Counted from the first letter of the stretch, positions 24,101-36,781 are shown. The stretch is 64,000 bases of DNA from Siphonodentalium dalli (GCA_032622095.1 CP136061.1:123948754-124012753); one strand, 5' to 3'. Numbers and translations: made by a program. The notes: generated from the sequence alone by a model not told the origin.

Positions 24101-24946
24101 TTGCCTCTGTCGAACTTGATCAAAATACCGGTGATACCGAGCAAGAATACTGAACCAATTATTAACCATGGATTGGATTTAAGCAGGCCTGTGTGCGAGT
24201 GGGAAGAAATCGCCCCAATCCAAGTGTTCCCATCATATTTGGACTGTTATAGCGTCCCGTCATCCCCATGGACAGATGATCAAGTTCGACAGAGGCAACT
24301 CTCTCTGGCTGAAGGGTTAAAAACACCACCCACAGTACCAGAAATCATGAAGTCCCTGAAAGCCATCACCGAATCACCAGATAAATCAGACCTTCCGGCA
24401 GTATCAGAAAGCCAATCACCAGATAAATCAGACCTTCCGGCAGTATCAGAAAGCCAACCACCAGAAGATAATCAAGAATACACCCCCATAGATCTACAGG
24501 CACATGCAGCGGAACCTGTTTCAGAAGAGTTAATGATACCTCCTCCATTCAATACTTTAAATGATTTAGCAGCAGACCCGAGATTCTTTTTCATAGGGGC
24601 CCCATCAGAATATCTACATGGACACCGGGCGCAAATTATCCGAGCAGCAAACACATCCGCGAAACATCACCTCGACACTTACAAGAAACGATACACTCCC
24701 TACGGATACCTATGTATAAAGAAGACAGAGACAGCACGCACAGCAGACGGAACAACATACACTTTAACTGAGACATGGACACGCAACCCGGAAGCCACCA
24801 CAACAACGGACAGCAGCACACAGACAGAAGAAACACAGACCACAGATACGCATACAGAAGACACACCACAGCCGACACACGTAACAAAGAAGACTACATA
24901 TACAGAAGAAGAACCATTAGATCTCACCATACAAGAAGAAGAATGA
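24101..24946 (+). pseudogene. 3' end of an LTR-retrotransposon ORF
   Basis: The open frame starts in host repeat DNA (its first ATG near 24065) and becomes element-specific at about 24101. It therefore lacks its own N terminus and all of gag, protease, RT and integrase. About 280 residues remain. They include a doubled SPDKSDLPAVSESQ unit, a mixed stretch with YKKRYTPYGYLCIKK, and a Thr/Glu-rich tail ending EEPLDLTIQEEE. A stop follows, and 104 bp later comes a polypurine tract and the LTR, the position expected for the last ORF of a Ty3/gypsy-like element. I do not recognise the domain. The PLDLT word resembles a PxDLS co-repressor-binding motif but is too short to mean anything alone. Confidence 0.6.
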
Positions 24947-25050
24947 AGACCTCCAAATATAAATTTCACTTTTAACGCTCTTTACATTTTCAAATTTTTT
25001 CGTAATCGCTAATTTTTAATTCTTAACTGTGTACGCCACCCTTTTTTCGC

Positions 25051-25058
25051 AAGGGGGG
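25051..25058 (+). promoter_or_regulatory. Polypurine tract before the 3' LTR
   Basis: AAGGGGGG followed by TAA lies directly before the TGTAGCG start of the LTR. This is the usual primer site for plus-strand DNA synthesis of an LTR retrotransposon. Confidence 0.75.
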
Positions 25059-25370
25059 TAATGTAGCGATTGCCGGTCATCATTATTTCCTATTTTCGTT
25101 GTACTAAATATTTCTATCATAACAGTCCGTAATTCATCTCAAAGTCATTATTTATCAGTTAGGCATAAATACCTAATTATAAGGCGTAATTCCTATACGT
25201 ATTCTACTAGTCATCACTTCGTATTATTTCGCATTTTATATTATTACGCAACTTCATTCGTAGCACATTGTTTGTAAACAAATCCTTGTGTACCGCGGGA
25301 AATCCCACGTGCACGTGCGAGTTACCATTGGTGCAGCGACCCTAACGATTGGTGGCGCCACCACCCCGGC

Positions 25371-25378
25371 TATAAATA
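25371..25378 (+). promoter_or_regulatory. TATA box of the LTR
   Basis: TATAAATA lies in a GC-richer stretch (CACCCCGGC before it), about 310 bp inside the LTR. It is the expected position type for the U3/R boundary. Confidence 0.55.
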
Positions 25379-26636
25379 CGAGCCAACCGTTGGAGCCGTT
25401 GCCCTGTTGTCACTCGCATGCACGTGTTTACGTGATTACGTTTACTCCAACTGCCAGAACGTAAACAGTAATCAGCTGTGGTTAATTTCTATAGTAATTC
25501 GTAGTATTTTGTCGTTGGACTTTTAATACTATATCTAGTATTCTTGGGTATTTCCTTTCGGGAAACTGGTTCTTTAAGGTGATTATCTATTCCGATTACG
25601 CTTTCCGTACTTTGATGGAATATTTAGCGTATTTTTATGCAGTTTTAGCCTAATTTAGGGACTTTTTGGGACTTAGTCTATTTGGTGGAATGTTTTTACC
25701 TGTAGTTACCTGTGAGGAATTAGGGGTATTTCAGCTATTCCGGACCATCCAGCAAGGAGCCTAGCCATACCTATGTATACTACTGCGAGGAGATGTAGCT
25801 AAAATCCACAGAAGGTTGATGTTGACCAAATCGAGTGCTCAGATTGAAGTTTACCACCATAGAATGTGATGACACTGATGGGAGTTATGACTGGCCAGAC
25901 TGATGAATTTAATATATTGCACTGAATTGCTGCTACTAGTGCTAGTGCTATAGCCCATGGTGGTGATGTGGTCAGAAGCTGGCCCCTTGTTATATAAATC
26001 CTGATGCTGCGTGATGGTTACTATTTGGTCGATTGCCGTGCCGATGTCACTGTCAGGTATTGTGCTCATCCCGGATGTATCCCTCCAATCAGTCCATCAT
26101 CAGGTGCCAAAAGGTCGTCCAGCACTATCCAGGGTCAACCAGTCATGTAAGGTTACCATGCTCCTAATATACTCCTCACAGGTAGCTCGATGTAGTCGAT
26201 TAATTATGCAGAATAATCTTGAATCCTGGAACTTCTGTAATTTGTCCAGGTTAGTTGGAGACGTTCAAGTTTGTCGATTATCTGTCAATCAGTATTATCA
26301 AGTGACATATCGCTTAAGTTAATGTCTTAAGCTCAGTCCATGCTAATAAGTTAGCGCATACAGTACAGTATGTCTGCTGTGTAACTCAGGTCACATAGTT
26401 GTTATAGCGTGTTTTTATTGAATACGTTGGTTCGTATCGATTGAGTGTTAACCAGTCATAGCTATCTTAGACCTATATTCCATACATATTCCGGTTAGTC
26501 AACTTATAGCGGATATAAGACCTGAGTTAATTACACCTATTACTTTTCCGCAAGTTGTACACTAAGGATCCAAGTAGTCATAGATTTTGTTACAAGTTTG
26601 TTTGTTATACATGTATTTTCTTGTTGACTAATTGTG

Positions 26637-26642
26637 AATAAA
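26637..26642 (+). terminator. Candidate polyadenylation signal in the LTR
   Basis: AATAAA is followed by a GT/T-rich stretch (CTTGTGTTCTATATCGG). It would end the R region if the TATA box at 25371 is used. Confidence 0.4.
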
Positions 26643-26923
26643 TCCATCTTGTGTTCTATATCGGTCTCGGCTCTAGTTAAGCTGGTCAACTCAGAGTGAA
26701 TTGGGTGTTGTGTTTATTACACAGTCTAAGAGTCATAACCTTTTACTTAGCAGACATATTGGACATATTAGATACACATTGACTTTCCCAGTCCTGAGTA
26801 GCATAGTCGTGTCATGCCAACCCCATATATATCGGCATAGTCGATATCTGTTCCCCTAGCAAAGAACCACAATTGGTCTGATAAAAGAGGGTACAATAGA
26901 TGTCCTGATGTTATCCAGCTTTG

Positions 26924-27290
26924 CAGTGTTGACGATCCGGCCGCTGTGCTGCCCTATCCACTGTATCAGAAGTCTCAGATGTCAGGCCATTCAGTATTAC
27001 AGTGTTGACGATCCGGCCGCTGTGCTGCCCTATCCACTGTATCAGAAGTCTCAGATGTCAGGCCATTCAGGAAAATACAGTGTTGACGATCCGGCCGCTG
27101 TGCCGCCCTATCCACTGTATCAGAAGTTTCAGATGTCAGGCCAATCAGGAAATGCAGTGTTGACGATTCGGCCGCTGTGCCGCCCTATCCACTGGTATCA
27201 GATATCTCAGTCACCACGCTACCCAATCATGCAGTGTCGACAACCCGGTCGCTGTGTCAGCCTATTCACTGCTGTATCAGATGTTCATAT
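26924..27290 (+). repeat. Minisatellite, four and a half units of about 77 bp
   Basis: Units start at 26924, 27000, 27078, 27155 and a degenerate one at 27232, each with CAGTGTTGACGATCCGGCCG. Periods of 76, 78, 77 and 77 bp are not multiples of three, so the ORF across it shifts frame between units and is not a conserved protein. Confidence 0.85.
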
Positions 27291-27620
27291 ACTACATCTC
27301 TTATCCATGGTCACTCAGGTAATGTCGCCATATGAGAGAACCCATGGCACCCATATGGTCCTTCGGCATTGTCAAAGGCCATATTATGCTGACACGCAAC
27401 TACCAATCAATTTAACGTTATTATCAGACAGACCTCAGCTTATCAATTGGGATGTGTATATCAAGTGTAATGAGTTGACCAGTAATTCCTAATGTAGTAA
27501 ATTCGTTATCCACTCTACCAATAGTTGAAGTATTTCAATATACTTCGGGGTTCTATCATTTAGGGTTTCGCTCGGCCCAGTGGTACATCCTTTAGATACC
27601 CCTACCCCCGTCACGCTACA

Positions 27621-27840
27621 CATGTGTGTATCCACCCTAACACTACAACATCGTGTGCATCCCCAGGATAAACTCCATGTTCGACAACTTATATAAAAAA
27701 ACAAACAATCGTGTACGGTACCGGATCGATGTCCACGCTTACCACGGGAGAGATAAACGCCTTTAATCGGCCATGCATTGGCTGGTGGTCTTACCATGGC
27801 CTCAGCACCCCGGGTAGTCAGCAACACAGGTATTTGGCAA
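27621..27840 (+). repeat. 804-bp repeat, copy A, right part
   Basis: The sequence continues copy A after the LTR. The first 37 bp (27621-27657) repeat 24064-24100 exactly; the rest matches 33657-33836. It ends at GTATTTGGCAAAAAAA, where the two copies diverge. Confidence 0.9.
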
Positions 27841-29414
27841 AAAAATCAAAAAATGGACCCCTCAATGATCCCCGTACACTCGATTCACCATACCAAAATA
27901 ACTAGGTTAACAGTGTGATGGTCCAAAACAGTGACGTACATTCATAAGCGTCTTTATGAGAATGCAAATAACTTTTCGGGAGTCTCACGAAATTGACTCA
28001 GTACCGTCAGTAAAGTATTGCTATTCCAAATAGAACATTATAAACACGACCAAACACCATAACTGTGACTGCATGCATGTATACCTATATTATTCCTATA
28101 AGAGTTAATGTGGGACATACAATTCAGCCTTACACGGAGCCCTGTTTTGCAGACAGTTCCATTTTATATATATGAAATTTTAATCCATAAGAAATTATAA
28201 AAATAACGCAATGTGTCATATATAAGTAATTGTAAAATCTATAGAAATATCATTGAATCCTTTTACATTATATGTACAATTAAGTATTTATACTGTGAAT
28301 GGGTCTAGACGAAAGATTCGGTCCCCTGCAGCGGCCTGACCACTACCACCACGTATACGAATTGTGAGGAAATACAACTTTCTAAATTATTGTTTGTTCA
28401 GAAAACCTGAGACCTTATCAGTTGATGTCTATTCTTGTCATTATTCTGAAAAACCATATTAAATGGCATTTGGCTAGATCAAACCAGTCCACATGACTAT
28501 AAGTATCAATTGAATATGTTAATTCGGTGAGTTTTGTTTGTCTTGTGTATATAGTAAAATTATGTTTCCTATATTATGCACGCGGTGCGTGCATGGCTCG
28601 TTATTAATTCGAATACGGGAGAATAATAAGTCATGAATTAATCTCTGTTTCGCTCAGCACTACGCTCCTGTTCACAAATACTACGTCAACTCACAGGTTA
28701 TGTATTATATACAGCTTGTGTATTGACGTAATATTTGTAAACAAACCTTTTTTCCAGTTTACTATGCATCCACGTGTAATACTATGATCATTCAATCGAG
28801 ACGACCTACCTCCACACCGATTACGCTTACCAATCTGCAGTGAGTGCGCACGGGACAATACACGAAGGAGTTCGGCACGCTATCGATCGGCTATGACGAC
28901 ATCGAATCTATTTTTATACTAACAGTGACTGTTTATCATTTAAGTTAAAGGGCAACATACAGCCCCTCCACGAAAATGGTTTGACCCGTACGCGCTCACT
29001 CCACTCGACCGTTATGTAATATGTGTGACGATTCACATAGTAATTCAGTATCACTTAATTTGAAAACATTATTGACATTATCTGAATGGCATACCCCTCC
29101 AGCCACGTAATAAAATTGTGGGGTACATATGACATAGTCTGGACTGGCATTTAACACGCCTGTGTGCTAGTATCAGATCAATTGAGTTATCTTTCTTCGA
29201 AAACATAAAATTGAATATACAAAGAGCTTAATAGGCTTCAATGTAAATACAGAATACAATTAGCCAGCGGTTAACATGACATACGCCAACGTATACATGC
29301 ACATCATACATGATAATGTGAATAGTCTTGTTCATTATTTAATTGTTATTCATTTGTTTGTATACTTACTTAGTTCATCGCTCAGTTGTGTTTTCATTGT
29401 GACATGTTATAATA
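27841..29414. other. Stretch without recognised gene
   Basis: It may include the 5' untranslated part of the LINE that follows. A small palindrome, ATGCACGCGGTGCGTGCAT, lies at about 28577. No ORF1 protein of the LINE is recognisable. Confidence 0.4.
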
Positions 29415-32400
29415 ATGGCATCACATAGAATAAGCATTGATGAGGTCAAGGAGAACCCAGCCATGGATTTTTCTACAATATATGAGGAACTTCTAAAACA
29501 TACCAATGATCCAGACGAAATATCCCCCGAATCACCATTTGATCATCATGATCAAAATTGTCAATATCTATCTCCTTCAGAATTTAAAACCAAATACGAA
29601 CACGCTAACAATAAAGGGCCAAACATCTTAAACCTCAATTGTCGGAGTTTAAGTGCTAACTGGGATAAATTAAATAACTTTCTCTGTGAACTTCAACAAG
29701 AAAAGAACATATTCGATATAATAGGACTAACAGAAGTATTCAAAATACACACAAATGGTCTAGATTTCTCTCTAGAAGGTTACCACCCTCTCCTATATAA
29801 GACGAGAACAGAGACCGACGACGGAAGAGGTGGCAGTTTATGTTAATGACAATTTACCATATAAAATTAGAGACGATCTCACAATTTTTAATGCTCACAA
29901 ATTTGAATCTCTGTTCCTGGAAATATTTCCCGAAAAAAATAATTCTTACATCCTCGGTTGTGTATACAGACCAAATACCGCGCCCTTAGCTGACTTAGAC
30001 GTATTCCAATCGTCGATTGAAAACATATTAGGTATTGTAAACAAAGAGCACAAAAAATGCTATTTATTCGGTGATTTCAATATAGATTTATTAAAGTTCG
30101 GCACACATAACAAAACTGAAAAATTCGTCGATACAATGTTCTCAGAAGGGTTTGTACCATCCATTACCAGACCTACTAGAATAACTGAATTCTCAGCTAC
30201 TCTAATAGACAACATTTTCTCAAATAACTTTTTGAATGATAACGAATCGGGTATAATAATTACCGATGTTTCTGATCATTTGGCATGTTTCTACATGCAT
30301 GGGACTAAATCACCGGCGCCACTTATGAGCTCTACGCGTGATCGGCGAGTTTATTCACAAAAAAATATGAACTTGTTCAAACAAATTCTTACCACATCAT
30401 CGTTTGATGATGTATACAATTGCCAGTGTCCAAACGAATCATACAACATATTTATTACAACGTATACCGATGCATTCCATACAGCCTTCCCAGTAACTAA
30501 TACTCACATCCCTAAAAGATTCATAAAACAAAATCCTTGGATCACTTCTGGAGTCCTAACGTCTTCGCATACAAAAAACAAACTATATAGAACGAAACTA
30601 AAAAATCCAACCGATCTAAACATAAAAAAATATAAAACATTCTGCAATATATATAATAAAGTCATCAGGAAGAGTAAATCGCTTTACTATAAGAATATTT
30701 TCAATGAAAACAGGGGCAACATGAAAGCCACTTGGAAAATCCTTAGAAGTATAATCGGCAAGAATAAATCATCAGTCATACCACCAAACGAATTCATCAG
30801 CAACGGCGAACGCATATCTGACCCAAAAGAGATTACATCCCATTTCAATTCATTCCTTGTTAATGTTGGACACAACATAGTCAACTCGATACCTCATACT
30901 GAAAACTCACATGTATATTATCTTACGGGCCATTATCCACATATTTTTAAACTTCTCCCTACAAATGAGCAAGAAGTAATCCTAACAGCATTCAAAATAA
31001 AACCAAAACATACTCTTGATTTAAATAATATTTCCAGCAAACTTATGAAAGTAACAATTAATGAAGTAGCACAACCACTGGTCCACATAATTAATCGTTC
31101 ATTCAAAGTGGGGAAATTTCCAGATGACATGAAACTGGCGAAAGTTATTCCAGTCTTTAAAAAGGGCGATAATTCTAATTTCAATAATTATCGACCGATA
31201 AGTATACTTCCTATATTTTCCAAAATTATGGAAAAAATAATGGCCATCAGACTCAGAGACTTTCTTAACGACAATGATATATTGTACGAACACCAGTATG
31301 GTTTTCGTAGCAAACACTCAACCTACCATCCAATAATTCAACTCCTAAGTTCAGTTGCACAAAATAATGACCAAATATCTAGAGATTCAACATTAGCATT
31401 ATTCGTTGATTTTTCGAAAGCATTTGACTCTATAAATCATGAAATACTCTTATCTAAACTATCCCACTATGGAATTATAGGTCTTACAAACGACTGGTTT
31501 CGTAGCTATTTAGTTAATAGACAACAATGTGTATGCTTTAAAAATAGCCTCTCTGAAACTTTAGATGTTAGTTGTGGAGTGCCCCAGGGGTAAATTTTAG
31601 GACCTCTTCTTTTTCTAATTTACGTTAACGACATGAAAGATGCAACCACCCTCTCGCTACTTTCATTTGCCGACGACACAACCCTATATACATATGGTAA
31701 TAACACACACGACTTAAAAGCGTATATGAATACCGAAATAGCAAAATTCTTCGAATGGTGTTGTGCAAATTATATACAAATAAATCCTTCAAAATGTAAA
31801 TATATTCTCTTTCATCCTATGAACAACTCGCATAGGGGCGATAATCTATCACTTAGGATCAACAACACCGAAATTACACAGGTTGGTAACACGAGACACG
31901 AACAATCATTAACATATTTAGGTGTGAAATTGGATGAAAATTTTAAATTTCATAAATCATGTGTGCGCTAGAATTGCCAGTGCAAATTATAGTCTGAATA
32001 AAATTAAGCACTTCTTACCACGCGAAGCACTCAAATCGTTATACTAAGCAATAGTTCACAGTCATTTGATGTATGCTATACATATATGGGGAAATTCGAA
32101 CAAAAGTGATAGAGTATTCAAACTGCAGAAAAAATCCATGCGCATAATAAACAATAAAAAAAACAATAGTCACACAGATCCGCTATTTAAAACAAATGAC
32201 ATTTTAAAATTTAATGATATCTATACCCTGCATTCAAATCTCATTGTGCATGACTGGTTTCATGACCAGTTACCAAATTCATTTGAAAATTTCTTCACAA
32301 GTTCCCAAAATGACACGCGACAAGATGGTATGCTCAAATCTGGGACACCGAAAAGTGTCTTCTCGGAAAACTTACCAGAACACTATCTTCCGAAGATGTG

Positions 32401-32539
32401 GAATTCCCTGGACGACAAACTAAAACGTCTTCCAACACGAACAATGTTCAAAAATGATTACTCTCGAAATAGGCTATCTTCATATCAACTGAATCCCAAA
32501 TGTACATACAAAAATTGTCCTGACTGCAACGATGTGTAA
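29415..32539 (+). pseudogene. LINE endonuclease-reverse transcriptase ORF with four breaks
   Basis: The endonuclease region (about 29620-30310) shows NLNCRSLSANWDKL, IGLTEVF, GCVYRP, FGDFNIDLL and the terminal SDHLACF, the ordered EEP nuclease motifs. The RT region (about 31130-31700) shows KVIPVFKKGD, NYRPISILP, FVDFSKAFDS, CGVPQG and the catalytic FADD at about 31665. Breaks: a frameshift near 29835 after GRGG; a TAA at 31591 replacing the Ser usual after GVPQG; a frameshift near 31960; and a TAA near 32045 before AIVHSHLMYAIHIWG. The C terminus ends CTYKNCPDCNDV. The product would cleave target DNA and copy the LINE RNA, but this copy cannot. The domains are otherwise well kept, so decay is moderately recent. 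Confidence 0.9.
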
Positions 32540-33033
32540 TAAGTAGTATAGTATTCGTATAGCGATAACTGACATTGTATAACAAGAGAGAAGGATAGAT
32601 AATACATGTGCATCATCACCCTATCGCAGGAAATACATGAATGTATTATTCGAATGCCTTGTCCGACCCATTGGTTAAACAATTATCATGGTTCTCCGCT
32701 GGCCTCATCCACATATCCATACTCCACATGCTTGTACTTTACATACCATATCACAAACTGAGCGATGAACGGTGAACGACAAACGAATTATACTATTATT
32801 TATTAAAAAACAGACATTTATATACCAATGTTTAAAGTTAACAAGACAAAACCTAGATAAATTAAAATTATTATTACATGTATAGTTATATTACTTTTCA
32901 ACGGGGACGGCAGGTAGACAACCTTCTTGGTTATGCTGTCCCCGATAGCTCATTGAATGTTATACTATTACACTGTGTATATAATTGTATATATCATATG
33001 AATGAGTTATGAATAAATAATCATAGTCATAGT
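29415..33033 (+). mobile_element. Non-LTR retrotransposon (LINE), nearly full length, inactive
   Basis: Coding parts for apurinic-type endonuclease, reverse transcriptase and a short Cys-containing C terminus run from 29415 to 32539. A 3' untranslated tail of about 500 bp follows, ending in AATAAATAATCATAGTCATAGTC. The short CATAGT repeats are the simple-sequence tail typical of CR1/Jockey-group elements. The tail joins directly onto the 804-bp repeat copy B. The layout fits the Jockey superfamily in a broad sense, and the clade is not certain. The 5' boundary is not defined. Confidence 0.85.
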
Positions 33034-33836
33034 CAAAAACATGTCTTCTCTTACGGATTTGGAAATTAGTTAAGTCTGTGTGATATCTGGCATTTTGTTA
33101 ATGCACGAACACCAGAAGTGACACATCTGGCATACACAGGCTTGATATAGAACATTTTCGACCATAATGCTTTTTTGGCGTGAGGTTTCGAAATCTTCAA
33201 ATCGCTAAGGGACTTAGTTGGTCGGAATAATCTGGGCAAGAAGGTACAATATAATATGTTTTACTTAAATTGCTCAGAGTTAGCCACCCCGCCCGGTAAC
33301 TTTCGGGATCATATATAGCCTCAAGTTGGGGATCATATATAGCCCCTGCGTCAGGGAAATTCTGATAATATTGTATAACAATAAAGAGAAGACTGACAAT
33401 GATTTAAACAGAAAGTCCAACATTTTGGTTATCGCGCGAACAATTATTTTAAGCGGCCTGACGACTTCGTTCAGTGAACGGCTCTCTGCCCGTCCAGAGC
33501 TTGGCTCACTGTTGTCAAACATAGCGGCAATGATTGGGTTGTCAGCGAACACATATTACATGGTCTGTATGATCCGTGTAAAATTACAAATACACGACAT
33601 TTACAGAGATTACATGCATGTGTGTATCCACCCTAACACTACAACATCGTGTGCATCCCCAGGATAAACTCCATGTTCGACAACTTATATAAAAAAACAA
33701 ACAATCGTGTACGGTACCGGATCGATGTCCACGCTTACCACGGGAGAGATAAACGCCTTTAATCGGCCATGCATTGGCTGGTGGTCTTACCATGGCCTCA
33801 GCCCCCCGGGTAGTCAGCAACACAGGTATTTGGCAA
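33034..33836 (+). repeat. 804-bp repeat, copy B (uninterrupted)
   Basis: It shows about 99 percent identity by eye to copy A (23477-24100 plus 27621-27840), apart from a short deletion near 33220. It lacks the LTR-element insertion and so shows the empty site. Its left end abuts the LINE tail with a shared AGTC. Confidence 0.9.
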
Positions 33837-33869
33837 AAAAATTCATAAAAATATATAAAGGCTGATAGT

Positions 33870-34900
33870 GAAAATAGGAGGTCAAATATCATCCTCACAA
33901 AAGCTAAAAAAAATTTATCAAATTGATCTGGAATTCTAGCATTATGTGCCCAAGTAATCATATTTTTGGTTAAAGTTTAGCTTTCCGTCGTACCTTAAAC
34001 AAGTGAGCATAGAAAATCATTCGAAGTTGTCAATGAAATTTATTTTTTGGTACCCGAAACGTCCGTCCAATGAAAAATAAAAAAATCAAATAATCCAACC
34101 CCTACATCACCGAAATCTATACTTTTATCATCAAACTAAATAGCCATATTGTCAAACAGACGTTGTTTCATGAAGTACAGGTAATTTGGGGGTGGTACTC
34201 AACATACATCGAGTTTAATAACGATTAATGTCCTTTTTTTTTCGTCAGTTTTACAGATTTGTTTTCGCGGGAGGCCATTTTGAAAAACTGAAAGTGAAAC
34301 TAACTTGAACTTTATTAAATTAATTTTATTATCTCTCTTTTAATTGATATCCGGCATTCTTAATGACAAAAATCATGCGGTGGATATATAATACTCACTA
34401 GATAAGGAATTAGATAAAACATTTTTTATCGATGTAAAATTATTTTATTTTGGAGTCATTTACTGCAGCGTTTCTCGAGTTTGTTTCGCACTTTCAAAAT
34501 GGCCTCCCGCGAAAACAAATCTCTAAAACTGACGGAAAAAAAAGACAAAAATCGTTATTAAACTCGATGTATGTTGAATACCAAACCCAAATTAGCTGTC
34601 CTTCGTGAAACAACGTCTGTTTGACAATAGGGCTATTTAGTTTGATGATTAGAGTGTAGATTTCGGTGATTTAGGGGTTGGATTGTTTGATTTTTATAAT
34701 TTTTCATTGGACGTTTCGGGTACCAACCAAATAAATTTGATTTATCAACTTTAAATGTTTTTCTATGTTCACTAATCTCAAATACGACGGCGAACCAAAC
34801 TTTTTTGAAAACTATGACTATTTGGTCACATAGTGCTGCAATTACAGATCAATAAAAAATAAAATGTTGCTTTTGTAGAGAAAAATGCTGACCTCTATCA
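33870..34900. repeat. Large foldback element, arms about 420 bp
   Basis: The left arm (about 33870-34299) matches the reverse complement of about 34484-34900. Examples are TTTTCGCGGGAGGCCATTTT against AAAATGGCCTCCCGCGAAAA, and GGTACCCGAAACGTCC against GGACGTTTCGGGTACC. Outer portions are more diverged. The loop is about 185 bp. There is no coding capacity and no clear target duplication. Confidence 0.85.
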
Positions 34901-36075
34901 AAAATGAGATAGATACCTTTCCGAGATTTTCATTAAATTGAAAAAAAATAAATTTGTGGCTAATACCTGTGGTCAGCAACATTAGCTCAGAAGCTATGCA
35001 TGACTCCACTATTCTGCCCTTGGACCAATTCCTTCATAATCTGATATTTAGGGACTCTGTGGCTGCTATTATGTGGGGCATTGGTAAAAGCAACTATGGA
35101 GGGATAAAGAGGATATATATTACTGCAATTAAAAACTCCATCGGTTGATATCACTTACGTTGCTATATATCAATAAAATCGGTGTTTGTCGATATCTATC
35201 CCGGCCCAATGTAAATAGTTTGGATTGGTATGCCGTCTACGTTCGACGTCGATAGGTCGGCTACTGAATGATTTTTATTGTTATGAATTAATCTGAGAAC
35301 CTAAGAAAAGCATATTGAGGCAGTATTCATGGCTTATGTTGTGGAGATAACATCGTTATCTCCGGCAACATCGTGGGGTATATGCAGATCTAATACCTGG
35401 ACGTCGATTTTGAACCCCGAGGCGGAGCTATGTACCCCCGATATTGCCGAGGATAACTAATCATATCAGATAGATGTAATATGATAATATGCAAGGCATA
35501 TAAAGAAAGACCCCGACATAATAGTAAGAAGACGGACAATGCAAAGGATCGTGCAAATAGTCGTGGAACTATATGCATATATAGGCCTATATATTAGGCC
35601 TATACGCATGTCAGCGACGCGAATGCTTGATTGTTAGTGCAGATCGCTGTGGATGCCAGCGGACTTCGATGAGTACAAGATGCCTTAATATTGCCTATCG
35701 CCCTTTGATAATAAAAGCCTCTATATTGTAATGTATATAGAGAATGCTATAGACTACAATGTACGTCGCTGTGATTAGGCGAAGACGACACAAGGCGTCC
35801 AGTCATGTCTGGATTCTGGCCCGCAGAGACAAATGAGGTTTTGACGTCACGACGCCGTAACTGCCTTCATTTAGCTAACAAATGAAACTGATCTAATATT
35901 AACCTTTGCATGAAATATTCATAACAACTTACTGTTTATAAATAAATACTTCAGTTGTCCATTGCCACATATCGGAAGTTGTGAAGTAGTAAATTCGTTT
36001 CATTGCCGATTCCGCGATTTTGTGAAACCACTGCCGGAAGTCACGTGATTTTTCCACGAAAATGTTGTGTGAATA
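34900..36075. other. Stretch without recognised gene
   Basis: This is downstream of the lectin exon on the minus strand, where the missing second half of the lectin domain might lie. I could not find a convincing W-x-G or WND-type exon here. Confidence 0.35.
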
Positions 36076-36203
36076 AAAAGACTGCCCTCTATGTTCATAT
36101 GAGCAATGCGTCCATTGTACCTAATCCTAAGACATGTACAAAAGACTGCCCTCTATGTTCATATGAGCAATGCGTCCATTGTACCTAATCCTAAGACATG
36201 TAC
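36076..36203 (+). repeat. Perfect 64-bp tandem duplication
   Basis: AAAAGACTGCCCTCTATGTT begins at 36076 and at 36140, and the units appear identical. The 61-codon ORF across it (KDCPLCSYEQCVHC) owes its paired Cys pattern to the duplication. Confidence 0.9.
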
Positions 36204-36607
36204 AAGCAAGCTAACTCCCGCCCACCACGAGTATGTGCGTAAAGTCTGTTATAGAATAGTAATAGGACGGGACTCGGCCCAAACTCGGCCAAGACTTGAT
36301 CTACTCAGTCTTACTTTACTACTGTAACTATCACAGAGAAATATAGTTCCCATATTAATCCATCGATATTTATATAATTAAGTCAAATTTAAACACGAAA
36401 CGTGATCGTGATATTATGTAATAATACACGTAAGGTTAATTCTACCGATGCACGAGGATTTAAAAATATTCCTCGTGCACATTGGTACACATAAAAGTGA
36501 ATCGGTCGCTCGCGCTTGGGATAGTATGAAAGCGATTTTTATCTAACTGCATTTAACTATTTCTAAAATCCATTGGTGAAGTGTACAACAAGATGCACGA
36601 TACATAC

Positions 36608-36781
36608 CAAAACATCTCTCCGTTTGGAACTGCAACACAAACGAGTAGATGTTCGGGTCGTCCACCCGGATTAGATGTGAATCCTCTGATTGGCACAGAT
36701 TTGCAGCTTCTGCGAAACTTCTTGTACCGGTGAACTCTTTGATATAGTACTTTTTGCCTCCATATGTACGCTCCATGAATT
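36608..36781 (-). CDS. Exon 2 of a PAN plus C-type-lectin protein (N-terminal half of the lectin domain)
   Basis: Read on the minus strand, the exon follows a polypyrimidine-like TTTTTATCAG acceptor and ends at the strong donor G|GTATGT (36608/36607). It is 174 bp, phase 1 at both ends, and encodes 58 residues. GGKKYYIKEFTGTRSFAEAA, a Cys and HLIRVDDPNIYSFV form the first strand, helix and second helix of a C-type lectin-like domain. The frame is open and continuous with exon 1. The second half of the domain (the WIG core and the Ca-binding WND loop) should be in one or more exons below 36600, which I did not locate, so sugar binding cannot be judged. Confidence 0.75.

Larger units (their letters stand above)
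25062..27620 (+). mobile_element. Long terminal repeat of 2,559 bp
   Basis: It begins TGTAGCG and ends CGCTACA, a perfect 7-bp terminal inversion with the canonical TG...CA ends. Upstream is a polypurine tract, so this is a 3' LTR. It holds TATAAATA at 25371 and AATAAA at 26637, plausible promoter and polyadenylation signals. A 77-bp minisatellite and a 194-codon ORF (26908-27492) lie in its last quarter. The size is far above the few hundred bp usual for gypsy-like LTRs. Exactly at its end, host repeat sequence resumes. The 5' LTR is absent. Confidence 0.8.

Noticed and set aside
26908-27492. 194-codon ORF with repeated VDDPAAVLPYPLYQK-like peptides
   Set aside because: It lies across a minisatellite whose periods (76-78 bp) are not multiples of three, so the peptide repeat changes frame. 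It lies inside an LTR.
35770-35855. Minus-strand open stretch considered as the missing lectin exon
   Set aside because: No Trp or Cys of the C-type-lectin core, and the phase does not match the 36608 donor convincingly.
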